Source: an uncultured Reyranella sp.
Lineage (GTDB): Bacteria; Pseudomonadota; Alphaproteobacteria; Reyranellales; Reyranellaceae
Assembly: GCF_945957355.1 (NCBI RefSeq)
Contig: NZ_CAMFKM010000005.1
Location: 62,001-126,000, forward strand
Direction of reading: 5' to 3'
Length of the DNA stretch: 64,000 nucleotides
Part shown: positions 52,371 through 62,961 of the stretch, piece by piece
Layout of the letters: the number at the start of each line of letters is the position of its first letter
Numbering within the stretch: the stretch's first letter is position 1
The notes under the pieces: model-generated
Told to the model about the DNA's origin: nothing
The model's input: only the letters and a program-made list of their open reading frames with translations
The model's database searches: none
Position numbers and translations under genes: made by a program

Positions 52371-53651
52371 CTAGGCTTCCCCGGCGGGGGCCCTCGACGG
52401 CACCCGCAGCGGCTTGAGGACGGCCAGGGCGAGGAAGGCGGCGAGCAGGTTGAACAGCGCTGCAGCCAGGAAGACGTCGTGCCAGCTTCCGGTCTCGACG
52501 ACCCAGAAGCTCGCCAGCGGGATCAGCAGCGAGGCCACGCCCTTGGCGGTGTAGAGAAGGGCGGCGTTGGTGGTAGCGTACTTCGTGCCGAACGCGTCGG
52601 TGCAGATGGTGGGAAAAAGGCTGGCCGTCTCGCCCCAGGCAAAGAAGGCGAGGCCGCCCAGGATCACGAACAGCAGCGGATCCTGGCCATAGATCCAGAG
52701 TGCCCAGATGCCGGCGCCCTCCAGGAGGAAGGCGACGAACAGGGTGTTCTCGCGACCGATATGGTCGGATACCCAGCCGCACAGGGGCCGGGTCACGCCG
52801 TTCATGACGCGGTCGAGCGTGATGGCGAAGGTGAGCGCCGGCAACGTCAGGCCGAGCAGGCTGACCGGCACGTCGGCGACCTTGAAGTCGCGTGCGATGG
52901 GCGCGATCTGCGCCGTCGCCATGAGGCCACCCGAGTAGACCAGGATGAACATGAAGTAGAGCAGCCAGAAGATCCTGGACCGCAGCATCTCGGTCGGTGC
53001 GAAGTCGCGGGGCGTCTGGAGGAGGCGCGCGGCCGGCGCCGCCGCCTGCCCATGCGGCGGCGCGCGCAGTGCCCAGGCCGTGACCAGCACGATCAGGCCC
53101 TGGACCAGGCCGAACCAGAGGAAGGCCGCCTCGTAGCCGCGTGCGGCGATAACGTCCTGGATCGGGATGATGCTGAGCGCCGAGCCCGCGCCGAATCCCG
53201 CGACCGTGAACCCGACCGCGAGGCCGCGGCGGTCGGGAAACCAGCGGACCGCATTGCCGACGCAGGTCCCGTAGACCGCCCCGGCGCCGATTCCGCCCAG
53301 CGCCGCGGCGACGTAGAGCAGGAACAGCGAATCGGCCACCGAGTTCAGGGACCAGGCCGTTGCCACCAGCACGCCGCCGGCCGCCACGACGTATTTCGGG
53401 CCGAACCGGTCGACGACCCAGCCTTCGAATGGCACCAGCCAGGTCTCAGCGATGATGAAGATGGCGAAGGCGGTCTGGATGCTGGAAAGGCTCCAGCCGT
53501 ACTTGTCGTGGAGCGGATGGACGAACAGCGTCCAGCCATATTGCAGGTTGGCGACCGCGACCATGCAGAGAAGGCCGGCGCACAATTGCAGCCAGCGGCC
53601 TGCAGTCGGTGCTGGCACCGAGTCTGGCACCGACGAATTGCCGAGCGACAC
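52371..53651 (-). CDS. MFS transporter, oxalate/formate antiporter-like (OFA)
   Basis: 426-residue, 12-helix MFS protein. RWLQLCAGLLCMVAVANLQYGWTLFVHPLHDKYGWSLSSIQTAFAIF and FEGWVVDRFGPKYVVAAGGVLVATAW are typical of the OFA family, as are GIGAGAVYGTCVGNAVRWFPDRRGLAVGFTVAGFGAG and GWVSDHIGRENTLF. OxlT exchanges oxalate for formate; other members carry acids such as mono- and dicarboxylates. The start is the GTG at 53651 with GGGAG upstream. It is divergent from feruloyl-CoA synthase (77 bases apart), which suggests an aromatic or aliphatic acid as substrate. Confidence 0.9.
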   Translation of the reverse strand: MSLGNSSVPDSVPAPTAGRWLQLCAGLLCMVAVANLQYGWTLFVHPLHDKYGWSLSSIQTAFAIFIIAETWLVPFEGWVVDRFGPKYVVAAGGVLVATAWSLNSVADSLFLLYVAAALGGIGAGAVYGTCVGNAVRWFPDRRGLAVGFTVAGFGAGSALSIIPIQDVIAARGYEAAFLWFGLVQGLIVLVTAWALRAPPHGQAAAPAARLLQTPRDFAPTEMLRSRIFWLLYFMFILVYSGGLMATAQIAPIARDFKVADVPVSLLGLTLPALTFAITLDRVMNGVTRPLCGWVSDHIGRENTLFVAFLLEGAGIWALWIYGQDPLLFVILGGLAFFAWGETASLFPTICTDAFGTKYATTNAALLYTAKGVASLLIPLASFWVVETGSWHDVFLAAALFNLLAAFLALAVLKPLRVPSRAPAGEA

Positions 53652-53729
53652 TCGCTAAACGCTCCCTTGCCCTGCGATGGTTCCCGTCCCTAAATCGCGT
53701 CAACAGGACAAGCGCCGGGGAGAACGTCG

Positions 53730-55592
53730 TTGGACAGTGTAATGCAGGTTCCGTTCAAGCCTATCGAATTCCTCAGTCGTGACATCAAGGTCGAGCGCCG
53801 TCCCGACGGAACCGTGGTGCTGCAGTCGAATCATCCCCTGCAACCCTATGCGCGCCACGTGCCGGCGCTCCTCGCCAAGTGGGCCGCCGAGGTGCCGGAT
53901 CGCCTGTGGCTGGCGCAGCGCCGCGGCCCGGCGCGCGACTGGCTGAAGGTCACCTACGGCGAGGCCAGGAAGCAGGTCGATTCGGTGACGCAGGCGCTGC
54001 TCGACCGCGGCTTCGGCCCCGACAGGCCGGTGATGATCCTGTCCTCGAACTCGATCGAATTCGCCCTGCTGACCATGGCGGCCATGCAGGCCCGCGCCCC
54101 GGTCGCGCCGGTATCGCCAGCCTATTCGGTCATGAGCCAGGACCACGCCAAGTTGAAATACGTCTTCGACCTGATCAAGCCCGGCCTGGTCTTCGTGCAG
54201 AATGGCGAGATCTATGCACGCGCCCTGGCGGCGCTCGATCTGGAGGGCGTGCTACTGGTCCATGTCGACAAGGCACCGCCCGGAATGCAGTCGCTGCCGT
54301 GGAATGAGCTTGTGGCCACAAAGGCCACCGGCGCAGTGGCCAAGTCCATCGAGGCGATCGAGCCGAAGACTATTGGGAAATTCCTGTTCACCTCCGGCAG
54401 CACCGGGATCCCGAAGGCGGTGATCAATACGCAGGAGATGATGTGCGCCAACGTCGCCATGATGAGCATGGCGCGCGTGCGCAAGGCGACTGACGCGGCG
54501 CCGGTCATGCTCGACTGGCTGCCGTGGAACCACACGATGGGTGGCAACGCGACCTTCCAGGGAAACCTGAACGAGGGCGGCACGACCTGGATCGACGACG
54601 GCAAGCCGCTGCCCGGCCTGTTCGAGGAGACGCTGCGCAATCTGCGCGAGGTCTCGCCGACGTCGTTCTCGAACGTGCCGGCGGGTTACGCGATGCTCGC
54701 CACGGCGCTGGAGAAGGACGAGAGCCTCGCCCGGCGGTTCTTCGCCAATATCAGCGTACTGTCCTATGGCGGTGCCGCCCTGCCGGACGATCTCTACGAA
54801 CGCATGGAGGCGCTGGCGGTTAAGCACACCGGCTACCGCATTCCCTTCGTCACCGGCTGGGGATCGACCGAGACCGCGCCGACGGCGACCAGCGTGCACT
54901 GGGCCTCCGAGCGCGTCGGTCTGATCGGCCTGCCCTATCCCGGTGTGCAGCTCAAGATGGCGCCCACGCCGGCGGCGGGCCGCTACGAGCTGCGGCTGAA
55001 GAGCGTGATCGTGACGCCGGGCTACTACAAGCAACCCGATCTCACGGCCCAGATGTTCGACGAGGAGGGCTTCTACAGGATTGGCGATGCCGGCCGCTTC
55101 GTCGATCCCGAGGATCCGAGCCAGGGGATCATCTTCGATGGCCGCGTCGTGGAGGATTTCAAGCTGACCAGCGGCACCTTCGTGCTGGTCGGCACCCTGC
55201 GCACGACCGCCATCGCCGCCGCCTCGCCCGTGCTGCAGGACGCCGTGGTCTGCGGCCAGGACCGCGAATATGTCGGCCTGCTGGGTTTCCCCAACGTCGC
55301 CGCCTGCCGCCAGCTCGCGGGCGACAGCGGCGCGCAGCTGCCGTTGCCCGAACTCCTGGCGCACCCCGCCGTCGTCGGCACGCTCAAGGAAGGCCTCGCG
55401 AAAATGAACGCCGAAGGCCGCGGCTCGTCGATGAGAGTGAGGCGCGTCCTGCTGATGACCGAGCCGCCGCAGGTCGACGCCCAGGAGATCACCGACAAGG
55501 GCTACATCAACCAGCGCGCCACGCTGGACCGCCGCAAGGCGCTGGTCGACAAGCTCTATGCCGGAGGCGAGGGCGTCATCGAGGTGGCTTAG
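53730..55592 (+). CDS. fcs: Feruloyl-CoA synthase-type acyl-CoA ligase
   Basis: 620-residue AMP-forming ligase. The AMP-binding motifs [18 protein letters not shown], the N-terminal [38 protein letters not shown] and the core motif [25 protein letters not shown] are all present. The feature [17 protein letters not shown] and length fit the feruloyl-CoA synthase group, which activates ferulate and related hydroxycinnamates. GGGGAG seven bases before the TTG at 53730 supports that start; ATG 53742 is the alternative. It precedes ppc by 37 bases. Confidence 0.88.
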   Translation: MDSVMQVPFKPIEFLSRDIKVERRPDGTVVLQSNHPLQPYARHVPALLAKWAAEVPDRLWLAQRRGPARDWLKVTYGEARKQVDSVTQALLDRGFGPDRPVMILSSNSIEFALLTMAAMQARAPVAPVSPAYSVMSQDHAKLKYVFDLIKPGLVFVQNGEIYARALAALDLEGVLLVHVDKAPPGMQSLPWNELVATKATGAVAKSIEAIEPKTIGKFLFTSGSTGIPKAVINTQEMMCANVAMMSMARVRKATDAAPVMLDWLPWNHTMGGNATFQGNLNEGGTTWIDDGKPLPGLFEETLRNLREVSPTSFSNVPAGYAMLATALEKDESLARRFFANISVLSYGGAALPDDLYERMEALAVKHTGYRIPFVTGWGSTETAPTATSVHWASERVGLIGLPYPGVQLKMAPTPAAGRYELRLKSVIVTPGYYKQPDLTAQMFDEEGFYRIGDAGRFVDPEDPSQGIIFDGRVVEDFKLTSGTFVLVGTLRTTAIAAASPVLQDAVVCGQDREYVGLLGFPNVAACRQLAGDSGAQLPLPELLAHPAVVGTLKEGLAKMNAEGRGSSMRVRRVLLMTEPPQVDAQEITDKGYINQRATLDRRKALVDKLYAGGEGVIEVA

Positions 55593-55629
55593 TCCGTGCA
55601 TCGGTCGTTGGACAGGAGTGAGGCAGCCC

Positions 55630-58404
55630 ATGAGCCCGAGCGAAATGTCGAAGAAGGAAGCGGCCAAGAAGGACGTGCCGCTGCGCTACGACACGAGGCT
55701 GCTCGGGCGCATTCTCGGCGAGACGGTGCGCGACCAGGAAGGCGATGCCACGTTCGAGCTGGTCGAGCACATCCGCCGTACCGGGGTGCTGTTCCACCGT
55801 GATGCCGACGAGGCGGCGCGGCAGGAACTCCAGGCCACCATGAGCGGACTGCCGACCGATCAGGCCATCCGCATCATCCGCGCCTTCGGTCATTTCTCGC
55901 ACCTTGCCAACATCGCCGAGGATCAGCACCAGATCCGGCGCGTGCGGGCCTACGACATCGCCAAGGCGCCACCGCCGCCGGGCACGATGGCCTATGCCCT
56001 CGGCCGCGCGGCGAAGGCCGGTGTTTCCCGCGAACGACTACAGGCGTTCTTCACCTGTGCGCTTTGCAGTGCCGTCCTGACGGCCCATCCGACCGAGATC
56101 CGGCGCAAGAGTTCGATCGACCGCGAAATGGAGATCGCGCACCTGCTGGACGCGCGCGACCGGGTCGAGTTCACGCCGGACGAGCTGCGGGCCAATCGCC
56201 TGGCGCTGCGCCGCGCCGTGCTCACTCTGTGGCAGACCAGCATCCTGCGCGACACGCGACTCAGGGTGATCGACGAGGTCGCCAACGGGCTCGCCTATTA
56301 CGACCATACGTTCCTGCGCGCCCTGCCGGTCTTCTACGCCGATCTCGAGGACCGGCTCGGGAGCGTCGAAGCGGCCTGGCAGGGTATCGACCTTCCGTCC
56401 TTCCTGCGAATGGGAAGCTGGATCGGCGGCGACCGCGACGGTAATCCCTATGTCACTGCGGATGTCACGCGCCAGACGCTCACCATGCAGAGCCAGCGGG
56501 CGCTGCGCTTCTATCTCGAAGAGCTGCACCAGCTGGGCAGCGAGCTGTCGCTCGACGGCCGCATCGTGCATGTGTCGGAGGGATTGCACGGGCTGGTCGA
56601 AGGCTCGGCGGATCGCGCGCCGGAGCGCAAGGACGAGCCCTACCGCCGCGCCATCGTCGGTATCTACGCGCGGCTGGCCGCGACCGCCTGGTCACTCGAC
56701 GGACTCGAACCACCGCATCCGCCGGTTGGGCAGGCGTCCGCCTACGAAACGGCAGTCGAGCTGAATGCGGATCTCGACACGATCTACCGGTCGCTTGCGG
56801 AAAACGGCTCGGCGGATCTGGCGCGGGGACGCCTGCGGTCGCTGCGGCGCGCCGTTGACGTCTTCGGCTTCCATCTGGCGTCGCTCGACCTGCGGCAGAA
56901 TTCCGACGTGCACGCGCGCGTCGTGGCGGAACTCATGGCGGCGACCGGGGCCGGCATCGACTATGCAGCGCTCGACGAGGGCGCACGCGTGACCCTGCTG
57001 ACCGGCGAGCTCGGCAACATGCGGCCTTTGTCGTCGCCCTATCTCTCCTATGGCGACGAGACGGCCGCCGAGCTGGACCTGGTGCGCGTGGCCGCCGATG
57101 CGCATCGGCGCTACGGCCGGGCCGCCATGCCGCACTACGTGATCTCCAAGGCCGACAGCGTCTCCGACATCCTGGAAGTCGCCGTGCTGCTCAAGGAGGG
57201 CGGACTGCTCGATCCGCGTGAAGATCGCCTCGACGTCGACATCGTGCCGCTGTTCGAGACCATCGGCGACCTGCAGCGCTGCGGACGGATCATGGACGCT
57301 CTCCTCGGCCTGCCGGCCTATCGCCGGCTGCTCGCGTCGCGCGGCAACATCCAGGAAGTGATGCTGGGCTACTCCGACAGCAACAAGGACGGCGGTTATC
57401 TCACCTCGACATGGGAACTGTACAAGGCGGAGCTGGCCCTGATCGAAACCTTCCGGCGCCATCAGGTGGGTCTGCGCCTGTTCCATGGCCGCGGCGGTTC
57501 GGTGGGACGCGGCGGCGGGCCGAGCTACGAGGCGATCCTGGCGCAGCCGCCCGGCGCCGTGCAGGGCGCCATCCGCATCACCGAGCAGGGCGAGGTGATC
57601 GCCGGCAAGTATTCCAATGCCGAAGTCGGACGGCGCAATCTCGAGACGCTGGCCGCCGCGACCCTCGAAGCCTCGCTCCTCGACGCGGACCGGCCGCCGC
57701 CGCCCGCCGATTATCTCGCCGTCATGGAGGGGCTGTCGGCGCACGCCTTCCGCGCCTATCGCGACCTCGTCTACGAGACCGAGGGGTTCGACCGGTATTT
57801 CCGCGAGTCCACGGTACTGGACGAAATCGCCTCGCTCAACATCGGCAGCCGTCCGGCCTCGCGCTCGAAGAAGCAGGGCATCGAGGACCTGCGCGCCATC
57901 CCCTGGGTGTTCAGCTGGGCGCAATGCCGCCTGATGCTGCCGGGCTGGTACGGGTTCGGCGCGGCGGTCAAGGCGTGGACCGCCGCCCGGCCCGGCGACG
58001 GCATGGCGATGCTGCAGGAGATGCACGACAACTGGCCGTTCTTCCGCACCATCCTGTCGAACATGGATATGGTACTGGCCAAGAGCGACATCGCCATCGC
58101 CTCGCGTTATTCCGAGCTGGTGACCGATGCGGCGCTGCGGGCGCAGGTTTTCGGCCGCCTGCGGCAGGAGTGGCAGGCGTCGATCGACGCGGTCTGCGCC
58201 ATCACGCGCCAGGAGACGCTGCTGGAACTCAACCCGCCGCTGGCGCGCTCGATCCGCAACCGCTTCCCCTACATCGACCCGCTCAACCACGTGCAGATCG
58301 AGCTGCTCCGACGTCACCGCGCCGGCGATGCCGATCCCGGGGTGGTGCAGGGCATCCACCTCAGCATCAACGGCATCGCGGCCGGCCTGCGCAACAGCGG
58401 TTAG
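55630..58404 (+). CDS. ppc: Phosphoenolpyruvate carboxylase
   Basis: 924-residue enzyme that carboxylates PEP to oxaloacetate, filling the TCA cycle. Catalytic blocks are present: [13 protein letters not shown] (catalytic His), [47 protein letters not shown] and the C-terminal [15 protein letters not shown]. The length is right for bacterial PEPC. The ATG at 55630 is preceded by GAGG; the open frame extends further upstream into fcs. It may be transcribed together with fcs, fitting growth on acids that yield acetyl-CoA. Allosteric sites cannot be judged here. Confidence 0.97.
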   Translation: MSPSEMSKKEAAKKDVPLRYDTRLLGRILGETVRDQEGDATFELVEHIRRTGVLFHRDADEAARQELQATMSGLPTDQAIRIIRAFGHFSHLANIAEDQHQIRRVRAYDIAKAPPPPGTMAYALGRAAKAGVSRERLQAFFTCALCSAVLTAHPTEIRRKSSIDREMEIAHLLDARDRVEFTPDELRANRLALRRAVLTLWQTSILRDTRLRVIDEVANGLAYYDHTFLRALPVFYADLEDRLGSVEAAWQGIDLPSFLRMGSWIGGDRDGNPYVTADVTRQTLTMQSQRALRFYLEELHQLGSELSLDGRIVHVSEGLHGLVEGSADRAPERKDEPYRRAIVGIYARLAATAWSLDGLEPPHPPVGQASAYETAVELNADLDTIYRSLAENGSADLARGRLRSLRRAVDVFGFHLASLDLRQNSDVHARVVAELMAATGAGIDYAALDEGARVTLLTGELGNMRPLSSPYLSYGDETAAELDLVRVAADAHRRYGRAAMPHYVISKADSVSDILEVAVLLKEGGLLDPREDRLDVDIVPLFETIGDLQRCGRIMDALLGLPAYRRLLASRGNIQEVMLGYSDSNKDGGYLTSTWELYKAELALIETFRRHQVGLRLFHGRGGSVGRGGGPSYEAILAQPPGAVQGAIRITEQGEVIAGKYSNAEVGRRNLETLAAATLEASLLDADRPPPPADYLAVMEGLSAHAFRAYRDLVYETEGFDRYFRESTVLDEIASLNIGSRPASRSKKQGIEDLRAIPWVFSWAQCRLMLPGWYGFGAAVKAWTAARPGDGMAMLQEMHDNWPFFRTILSNMDMVLAKSDIAIASRYSELVTDAALRAQVFGRLRQEWQASIDAVCAITRQETLLELNPPLARSIRNRFPYIDPLNHVQIELLRRHRAGDADPGVVQGIHLSINGIAAGLRNSG

Positions 58405-58468
58405 CGAAACGTCAGGCTTGCCTCGCGATGCCGGCGCCACCACCATGGCATCGGAGGGCGAAATCGGC

Positions 58469-59347
58469 ATGAATCGACTGGCGGGCAAGGTGGCCATCGT
58501 CACGGGTGGCGCGAGCGGCATGGGCCGCGCGACCGTCATGCGCTTCCTCGCCGAGGGCGCAAAGGTGCTGGTGGCCGACCTCAACGAGGCCAATGGCGCG
58601 GAGACTCTGGCCGTTGCCAAGGCGCAGGGCCATGGCGAGAGGGTCGGTTTCGTGCGTTGCGACGTGGCCAAGGAGACCGATGTCGCGGCCATGGTGGCCG
58701 AGGCTAAAAGCCGTTTCGGCCGCCTCGACATCGCCTATCTCAATGCCGGCGTCGGCGGTGCCTTCGGGCCGATCGCGCAGACCAGCGTCGAGGATTGGGA
58801 CTATACGTTCGCGGTGCTGACGCGGTCGGTGTTCCTCGGCATGAAGCATGCTTCGCAGGCGATGAAGGAACAGGGAGACGGTGGTGTGATCCTCGTGACG
58901 GCCTCGATCGCCGGCATGGTCGGCGGTGGCGGCAGCCATGCCTATTCGGCGGCGAAGGCGGCCTGCATCAGCCTGATCGAGAATGTCGCGACGGAGCTCG
59001 GGCCCGATCGCATCCGTGTGGTCGGCATCGCGCCCGGCGTCATCTCGACGCCGCTCGTCCATCGCGGCCGGCCCGACAAATACGAGAAGCAGTTCGCCCA
59101 GCAGCCCTGGCCCGAGCGCGGCGAGCCCGAGCATATCGCCGACGTGGCGACGTTCCTGGCCTCCGACGAGGCCCGTTTCATCACCGGCGAGACGGTGAAG
59201 GTGGATGGCGGCCTGCTGGCCCAGGGCGTCGCGCTCTGGGGCACCGGCGCCGACAACACCTTCATGAAGAGCGCCGGCGTCAACCACGGCACAACCGGCG
59301 AAGCCATGGTCGTGCGCACATTGCAAACCGAAGGACAGAAGAAATGA
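58469..59347 (+). CDS. SDR family oxidoreductase
   Basis: 292-residue short-chain dehydrogenase. VTGGASGMGRATVMRFL (about 10-26), LNAGVGGAFGPI, TASIAGMVGGGGSHAYSAAKAACISL (Tyr-Lys pair) and FLASDEARFITGETVKVDGG are all in order; the C-terminus is extended by about 40 residues ending TGADNTFMKSAGVNHGT and LQTEGQKK. GGAGGG precedes the ATG at 58469. An in-frame ATG at 58445 is possible. It overlaps the next gene by ATGA, so they are coupled. The pair SDR plus D-threonine-aldolase-like enzyme suggests handling of a hydroxy amino acid, by inference. Confidence 0.92.
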   Translation: MNRLAGKVAIVTGGASGMGRATVMRFLAEGAKVLVADLNEANGAETLAVAKAQGHGERVGFVRCDVAKETDVAAMVAEAKSRFGRLDIAYLNAGVGGAFGPIAQTSVEDWDYTFAVLTRSVFLGMKHASQAMKEQGDGGVILVTASIAGMVGGGGSHAYSAAKAACISLIENVATELGPDRIRVVGIAPGVISTPLVHRGRPDKYEKQFAQQPWPERGEPEHIADVATFLASDEARFITGETVKVDGGLLAQGVALWGTGADNTFMKSAGVNHGTTGEAMVVRTLQTEGQKK

Positions 59348-60492
59348 CCAGCGAAGCGCAGCGCCTGCACGGCCACCTCATCGGACAGCAGGGATCGCGC
59401 GGCTCGCTCAATACGCCAGCCCTGGTGCTCGACCTCGACATGCTCGACCGCAACATTGCGGAGATGGCGAACTTCGCCAAGGCGCATAACGTCAAATTGC
59501 GTCCGCATTCCAAGACCCACAAGTCGGCCGACATCGCGCGCCGCCAGATGAAAGCCGGGGCGCTGGGCGTCTGCTGCGCCAAGCTGGGCGAGGCCGAGGC
59601 GCTGGGCGAGGCCGGCATCCAGAGCCTGCACATCACCTCGCCGGTAGTGACGCCGCAGGCGATCCAGCGGCTGGTCGAGCTCAACGCCAAGGTCTCCGAC
59701 CTGATGCTCGTGGTCGACCATCCCGCCAATGCCGAGGCGTTGGCTGCTGCTGCGGCAAAAGCCGGCAAGCCGCTCACCGTGATCGTCGACATCGATCCCG
59801 GCATACACCGCACCGGCACGGCGACGCCCGAGGCCACGGTCGATCTGGTGCAGAAGGTCGCGAACTTCCGCTCGCTCACCTATGCCGGTGTCCAGTTCTA
59901 CTGCGGAAGCCACCAGCACATCGTCGACTTCAAGGAGCGCACCGCCCAGATCAAGGAGCGCACGGAATACCTGCAGGGCATCCTGGCGAAGCTGGAGGAG
60001 GCGGGCCTGAAGCCCGGCATCGTCACCGGCTCAGGAACGGGCACGCACTACATCGACGCCAAGCTCGGCGTCTTCACCGAGCTGCAGGTCGGATCCTACG
60101 TGTTCATGGACCACGACTACAACGTCTGCGACCTGCGCGGCCTCGACAAGCCGACCTTCGAACAGGCGCTGCAGATCGACGCGCGCGTCGTCAGCGCCAA
60201 CACGCCGGGCATGGTCACGGTCGATGCCGGTCTGAAGGCGATGGCCACCGAGAAGGGCCCGCCGATGGTCCTGAAAGGCGCGGTCGACGGCGCGACGACC
60301 CGCTTCATGGGCGACGAGCATCTCGCGGTGATCGCGCCCAAGGGCCAGGAGGCACCCAGGCTCGGCGACCAGGTCGTGCTGATCCCACCGCACTGCGACC
60401 CGACCGTGAATCTCTACGAGAGCTATCACGTGGTGAAGGGCGACACGCTCGTGGAGATCTGGCCGGTAACGGCGCGCGGCCGGTCGCGGTAG
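59344..60492 (+). CDS. D-threonine aldolase / D-serine dehydratase-like PLP enzyme
   Basis: 382-residue fold-type III PLP enzyme. The cofactor lysine lies in RPHSKTHKSADIARRQ (about residue 56), the N-terminus is SLNTPALVLDLDMLDRNIA, and the metal-ligand block at the end is LIPPHCDPTVNLYESYHVV. These mark the alanine-racemase-N/D-Ser-dehydratase group that includes D-threonine aldolase and 3-hydroxy-D-aspartate aldolase. It releases glycine and an aldehyde, or ammonia and a keto acid, from a D-hydroxy amino acid. It is coupled to the SDR gene, which may act on the aldehyde or the substrate. Confidence 0.9.
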   Translation: MTSEAQRLHGHLIGQQGSRGSLNTPALVLDLDMLDRNIAEMANFAKAHNVKLRPHSKTHKSADIARRQMKAGALGVCCAKLGEAEALGEAGIQSLHITSPVVTPQAIQRLVELNAKVSDLMLVVDHPANAEALAAAAAKAGKPLTVIVDIDPGIHRTGTATPEATVDLVQKVANFRSLTYAGVQFYCGSHQHIVDFKERTAQIKERTEYLQGILAKLEEAGLKPGIVTGSGTGTHYIDAKLGVFTELQVGSYVFMDHDYNVCDLRGLDKPTFEQALQIDARVVSANTPGMVTVDAGLKAMATEKGPPMVLKGAVDGATTRFMGDEHLAVIAPKGQEAPRLGDQVVLIPPHCDPTVNLYESYHVVKGDTLVEIWPVTARGRSR

Positions 60493-61692
60493 CTACGCCG
60501 CCTTCGGCTGCCCCACCAGCAGCCCGCCATTCCACGTGCGCGCGAGCAGCAGCAGCGCGCACATTCCGAGGGCGCTGACGACGGTCATGCCGAGGAAGGC
60601 GCGCTGGCCGTACTCGGAATAGAGGATGCCGGAGAACTGGTAGACGAACGCCTGCGTCGCGCCGGTGCCCAGTGCGTAATAGAGGCTCTGGCCGATCGCC
60701 GCGCCGTGCGTGGGGAGCGCGCGCTGCAGGAAGGCCATGGCGCCGAGATGGCAGGCGGCGAAAGTGCAGGAGTGCAGCGCCTGCAGCGGGACCAGCGCCC
60801 ACAGGTCGGTGGTGAAGGCCATGGCCGTCCAGCGCACGAGGCCGGCCGTCAGGCCGAGCGCGATCAGGCCGCAGACGCCCAGTCGCGCCAGCAGCCAGCC
60901 GCCGAACAGCATCAGCACGATCTCGATGGCCACGCTCTCGGCCCACAGTGCGCTGATGGTCACGTCGGGGATGCCGGCGCCGCGCCAGGTCAAGGTGCCG
61001 AAACTGTAGAGCACCGAATGGCTGGCCTGGCAGAGGCCGCAGGCCAGCAGGAACAGCAGGAACGGCGGCTGCCGCAAGAGCTCGGACACGCGGAACGATG
61101 CGTGGTCGTGGCCGGCGGCGGCGGTGCGCGGCGGCGTGGCCGGCAGGAGCAGGGCAAAGGGCGCCAGAAGGACGATGCTTGCCATCCCGACATAGAGCAC
61201 CCAGGGCGGGCCATAGCGGTCGACGGCGATGCCGGCGAGGAAGGTGCCGAAGATGAAGGCGACCGAGCTCCACATGCGCACCCGCGCATAGTCGAGCCCA
61301 TGCTTCTTGGTCTCCGTCACCAGCACGCCGTCGTAGAGCGGCATCGGCGGCGACCACAGGAAGCCCCAGATCATGGTGACGATGAAGATGGCCAGGAACG
61401 AATAGGAAAACTGGTAGGCGACCATCATCACGACGGCGCCGATGCCCAGCGCCACGATGACGCCGCGCGGGCCGCCCAGGCGGTGGACGATCCAGCCCAC
61501 CGAGAGCGTGGCGATGACGGTGATGATCTGGCGCGACATGAACAGCGTGCCGATCTCGGTGTCGCTGACCCCGCGGTCGCGCAGCCAGACCGGCCAGTAG
61601 CTCATGAAGGCGCCGGCGGCGAAGAAGTAGGCGGCGCCGTAGGCCGCGAGCCTTGCTCCCTGAAGCAGGCGGCCCGTCGGCCGGTCGGACAT
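60493..61692 (-). CDS. MFS transporter (PPP/LacY-like group)
   Basis: 399-residue MFS protein of the MFS_1_like (PPP) type: GARLAAYGAAYFFAAGAFMSYWPVWLRDRGVSDTEIG, then MSRQIITVIATLSVGWIVHRLGG and RVRMWSSVAFIFGTFLAG. This family includes the 3-phenylpropionate transporter HcaT. Its own ATG (61692) overlaps the stop of the CaiB gene, so the two are translationally coupled. It may import the aromatic acid that the CoA-transferase activates; this is inference from coupling. Confidence 0.9.
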   Translation of the reverse strand: MSDRPTGRLLQGARLAAYGAAYFFAAGAFMSYWPVWLRDRGVSDTEIGTLFMSRQIITVIATLSVGWIVHRLGGPRGVIVALGIGAVVMMVAYQFSYSFLAIFIVTMIWGFLWSPPMPLYDGVLVTETKKHGLDYARVRMWSSVAFIFGTFLAGIAVDRYGPPWVLYVGMASIVLLAPFALLLPATPPRTAAAGHDHASFRVSELLRQPPFLLFLLACGLCQASHSVLYSFGTLTWRGAGIPDVTISALWAESVAIEIVLMLFGGWLLARLGVCGLIALGLTAGLVRWTAMAFTTDLWALVPLQALHSCTFAACHLGAMAFLQRALPTHGAAIGQSLYYALGTGATQAFVYQFSGILYSEYGQRAFLGMTVVSALGMCALLLLARTWNGGLLVGQPKAA

Positions 61693-62822
61693 CAGGCGGC
61701 GAACTCCTTGCGGATCGCCTCGCTGTGCTGGCCAAGCGCCGGCACGTCGCCCAGCCGTTCGGGCTCGCCGGTGTAGGAGGCGGCCAGCGCCGGGATCGAG
61801 ACGTCCTTGCCGTCGATCGAGTTGAAGCCGGCGCGGCGGAGCTGCGGATGGGTCGTCAGGTCCTTCACGCTGCTCACCCGCGCCCAGGCGATCTGTGCGG
61901 CTTCGAGGCGGGCGGAGAGATCGGCGAAGGTCTGGGACGCGAAGCTCTTCGCCACGATGGCGTTGGTCTCGTCGCGCCGCGCGTTGCGCGCCTTGCCGGT
62001 GGCGTAGTCCGAATCCTTCTCGAGGCCCGGCCGGTCGATGACGCCGTGGCACAGTCGCTCGAACTCGCGATCGTTCTGGATCGAGATCAGCACCGGCACC
62101 TTGTCCGAGGTCGGATAGACACCGTAGGGCGCGATGAACGGATGGGTGAGGCCGAGGCGCGGCCATTCGTAGTTGGAATATTCCATACCGAGCAGCGGCA
62201 CGGTCATCCATTCGGCCATCGACGAGAAGAGCGAGACCGAGATGGCGCGGCCCTCGCCGGTCCGGCCGCGGGCGATCAGCGCCTCCAGCACGGCGGCATG
62301 GGCGTACATGCCGGTACCGATGTCGGTGGCGGAGATGCCGACCCGGCCCGGGGCATGTTCGGTGCCGGTGATCGAGGCGAGGCCACTTTCGGCCTGGACC
62401 AGCAGGTCGTATGCACGGCGGTTCCGGTAAGGGCCGTGGTCGCCATAGCCCGAGATGTCGACGGTGATCAGCTTCTTATGGGCGGCGCGCATGGCGGCCG
62501 AGCCGAAGCCCGCACGCTCCGCGGCGCCCGGCGCCAGGTTCTGGATCAGCACGTCGGCCTTGGCGATCAGCCGGTGCAGCAGGGCAAGGTCATCCTTGGC
62601 CTTGAAGTCGAGGGTAAGGGACTGCTTGCCGCGGTTCAGCCAGACGAAATAGCTCGACTGGCCGTGCACATAGCCGTCGTAGCCGCGCGCAAAATCGCCC
62701 TCGGGCCGCTCGATCTTGATGACGCGGGCGCCGGCGTCGGCCAGCCGGGCGGCGCAATAGGGGGCGGCCACCGCCTGCTCGACACTCACCACCAGCAGAC
62801 CGTCCAGCGCTCCAGCCATCAC
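61692..62822 (-). CDS. CaiB/BaiF family CoA-transferase
   Basis: 376-residue class III CoA-transferase. GALDGLLVVSVEQAVAAPYCAARLADAGARVIKIERPEGDFARGYD at the start, NLAPGAAERAGFG and the likely active-site Asp in GISATDIGTGMYAHAAVLEAL. It differs from the other two copies (21425 and 62962), lacking their PYTDxHW block. The CoA donor or acceptor is unknown; possible roles are activation of mesaconate, benzylsuccinate or carnitine-like acids. Divergent from the partial CaiB gene at 62962, with MFS downstream. Confidence 0.9.
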   Translation of the reverse strand: MMAGALDGLLVVSVEQAVAAPYCAARLADAGARVIKIERPEGDFARGYDGYVHGQSSYFVWLNRGKQSLTLDFKAKDDLALLHRLIAKADVLIQNLAPGAAERAGFGSAAMRAAHKKLITVDISGYGDHGPYRNRRAYDLLVQAESGLASITGTEHAPGRVGISATDIGTGMYAHAAVLEALIARGRTGEGRAISVSLFSSMAEWMTVPLLGMEYSNYEWPRLGLTHPFIAPYGVYPTSDKVPVLISIQNDREFERLCHGVIDRPGLEKDSDYATGKARNARRDETNAIVAKSFASQTFADLSARLEAAQIAWARVSSVKDLTTHPQLRRAGFNSIDGKDVSIPALAASYTGEPERLGDVPALGQHSEAIRKEFAA

Positions 62823-62843
62823 GTGACCCCAATTTCCAGAAAT

Positions 62844-62877
62844 GTCCCGCGCCTCGCACCGCGAAGCGCCTCGGGAC
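62844..62877. repeat. Short inverted repeat in the CaiB divergent gap
   Basis: Arms GTCCCG (62844-62849) and CGGGAC (62872-62877) with CGCCTCGCACCGCGAAGCGCCT-like content between. It is likely a fragment of the repeat family at 4393, but too short to be sure. Lies between two divergent CaiB genes. Confidence 0.35.
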
Positions 62878-62961
62878 GAGGTGTTACTGTAGGACTACCA
62901 TTTCGCAAAGGGCGATGGCACGGTCCGGGCAAGATCAAAACGTCATAGCGGGGACGAGGAA

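Noticed and set aside
56692..58731. A 679-codon minus-strand frame opposite ppc
   Set aside because: PEP carboxylase on the plus strand has all catalytic motifs; the antisense frame has none.
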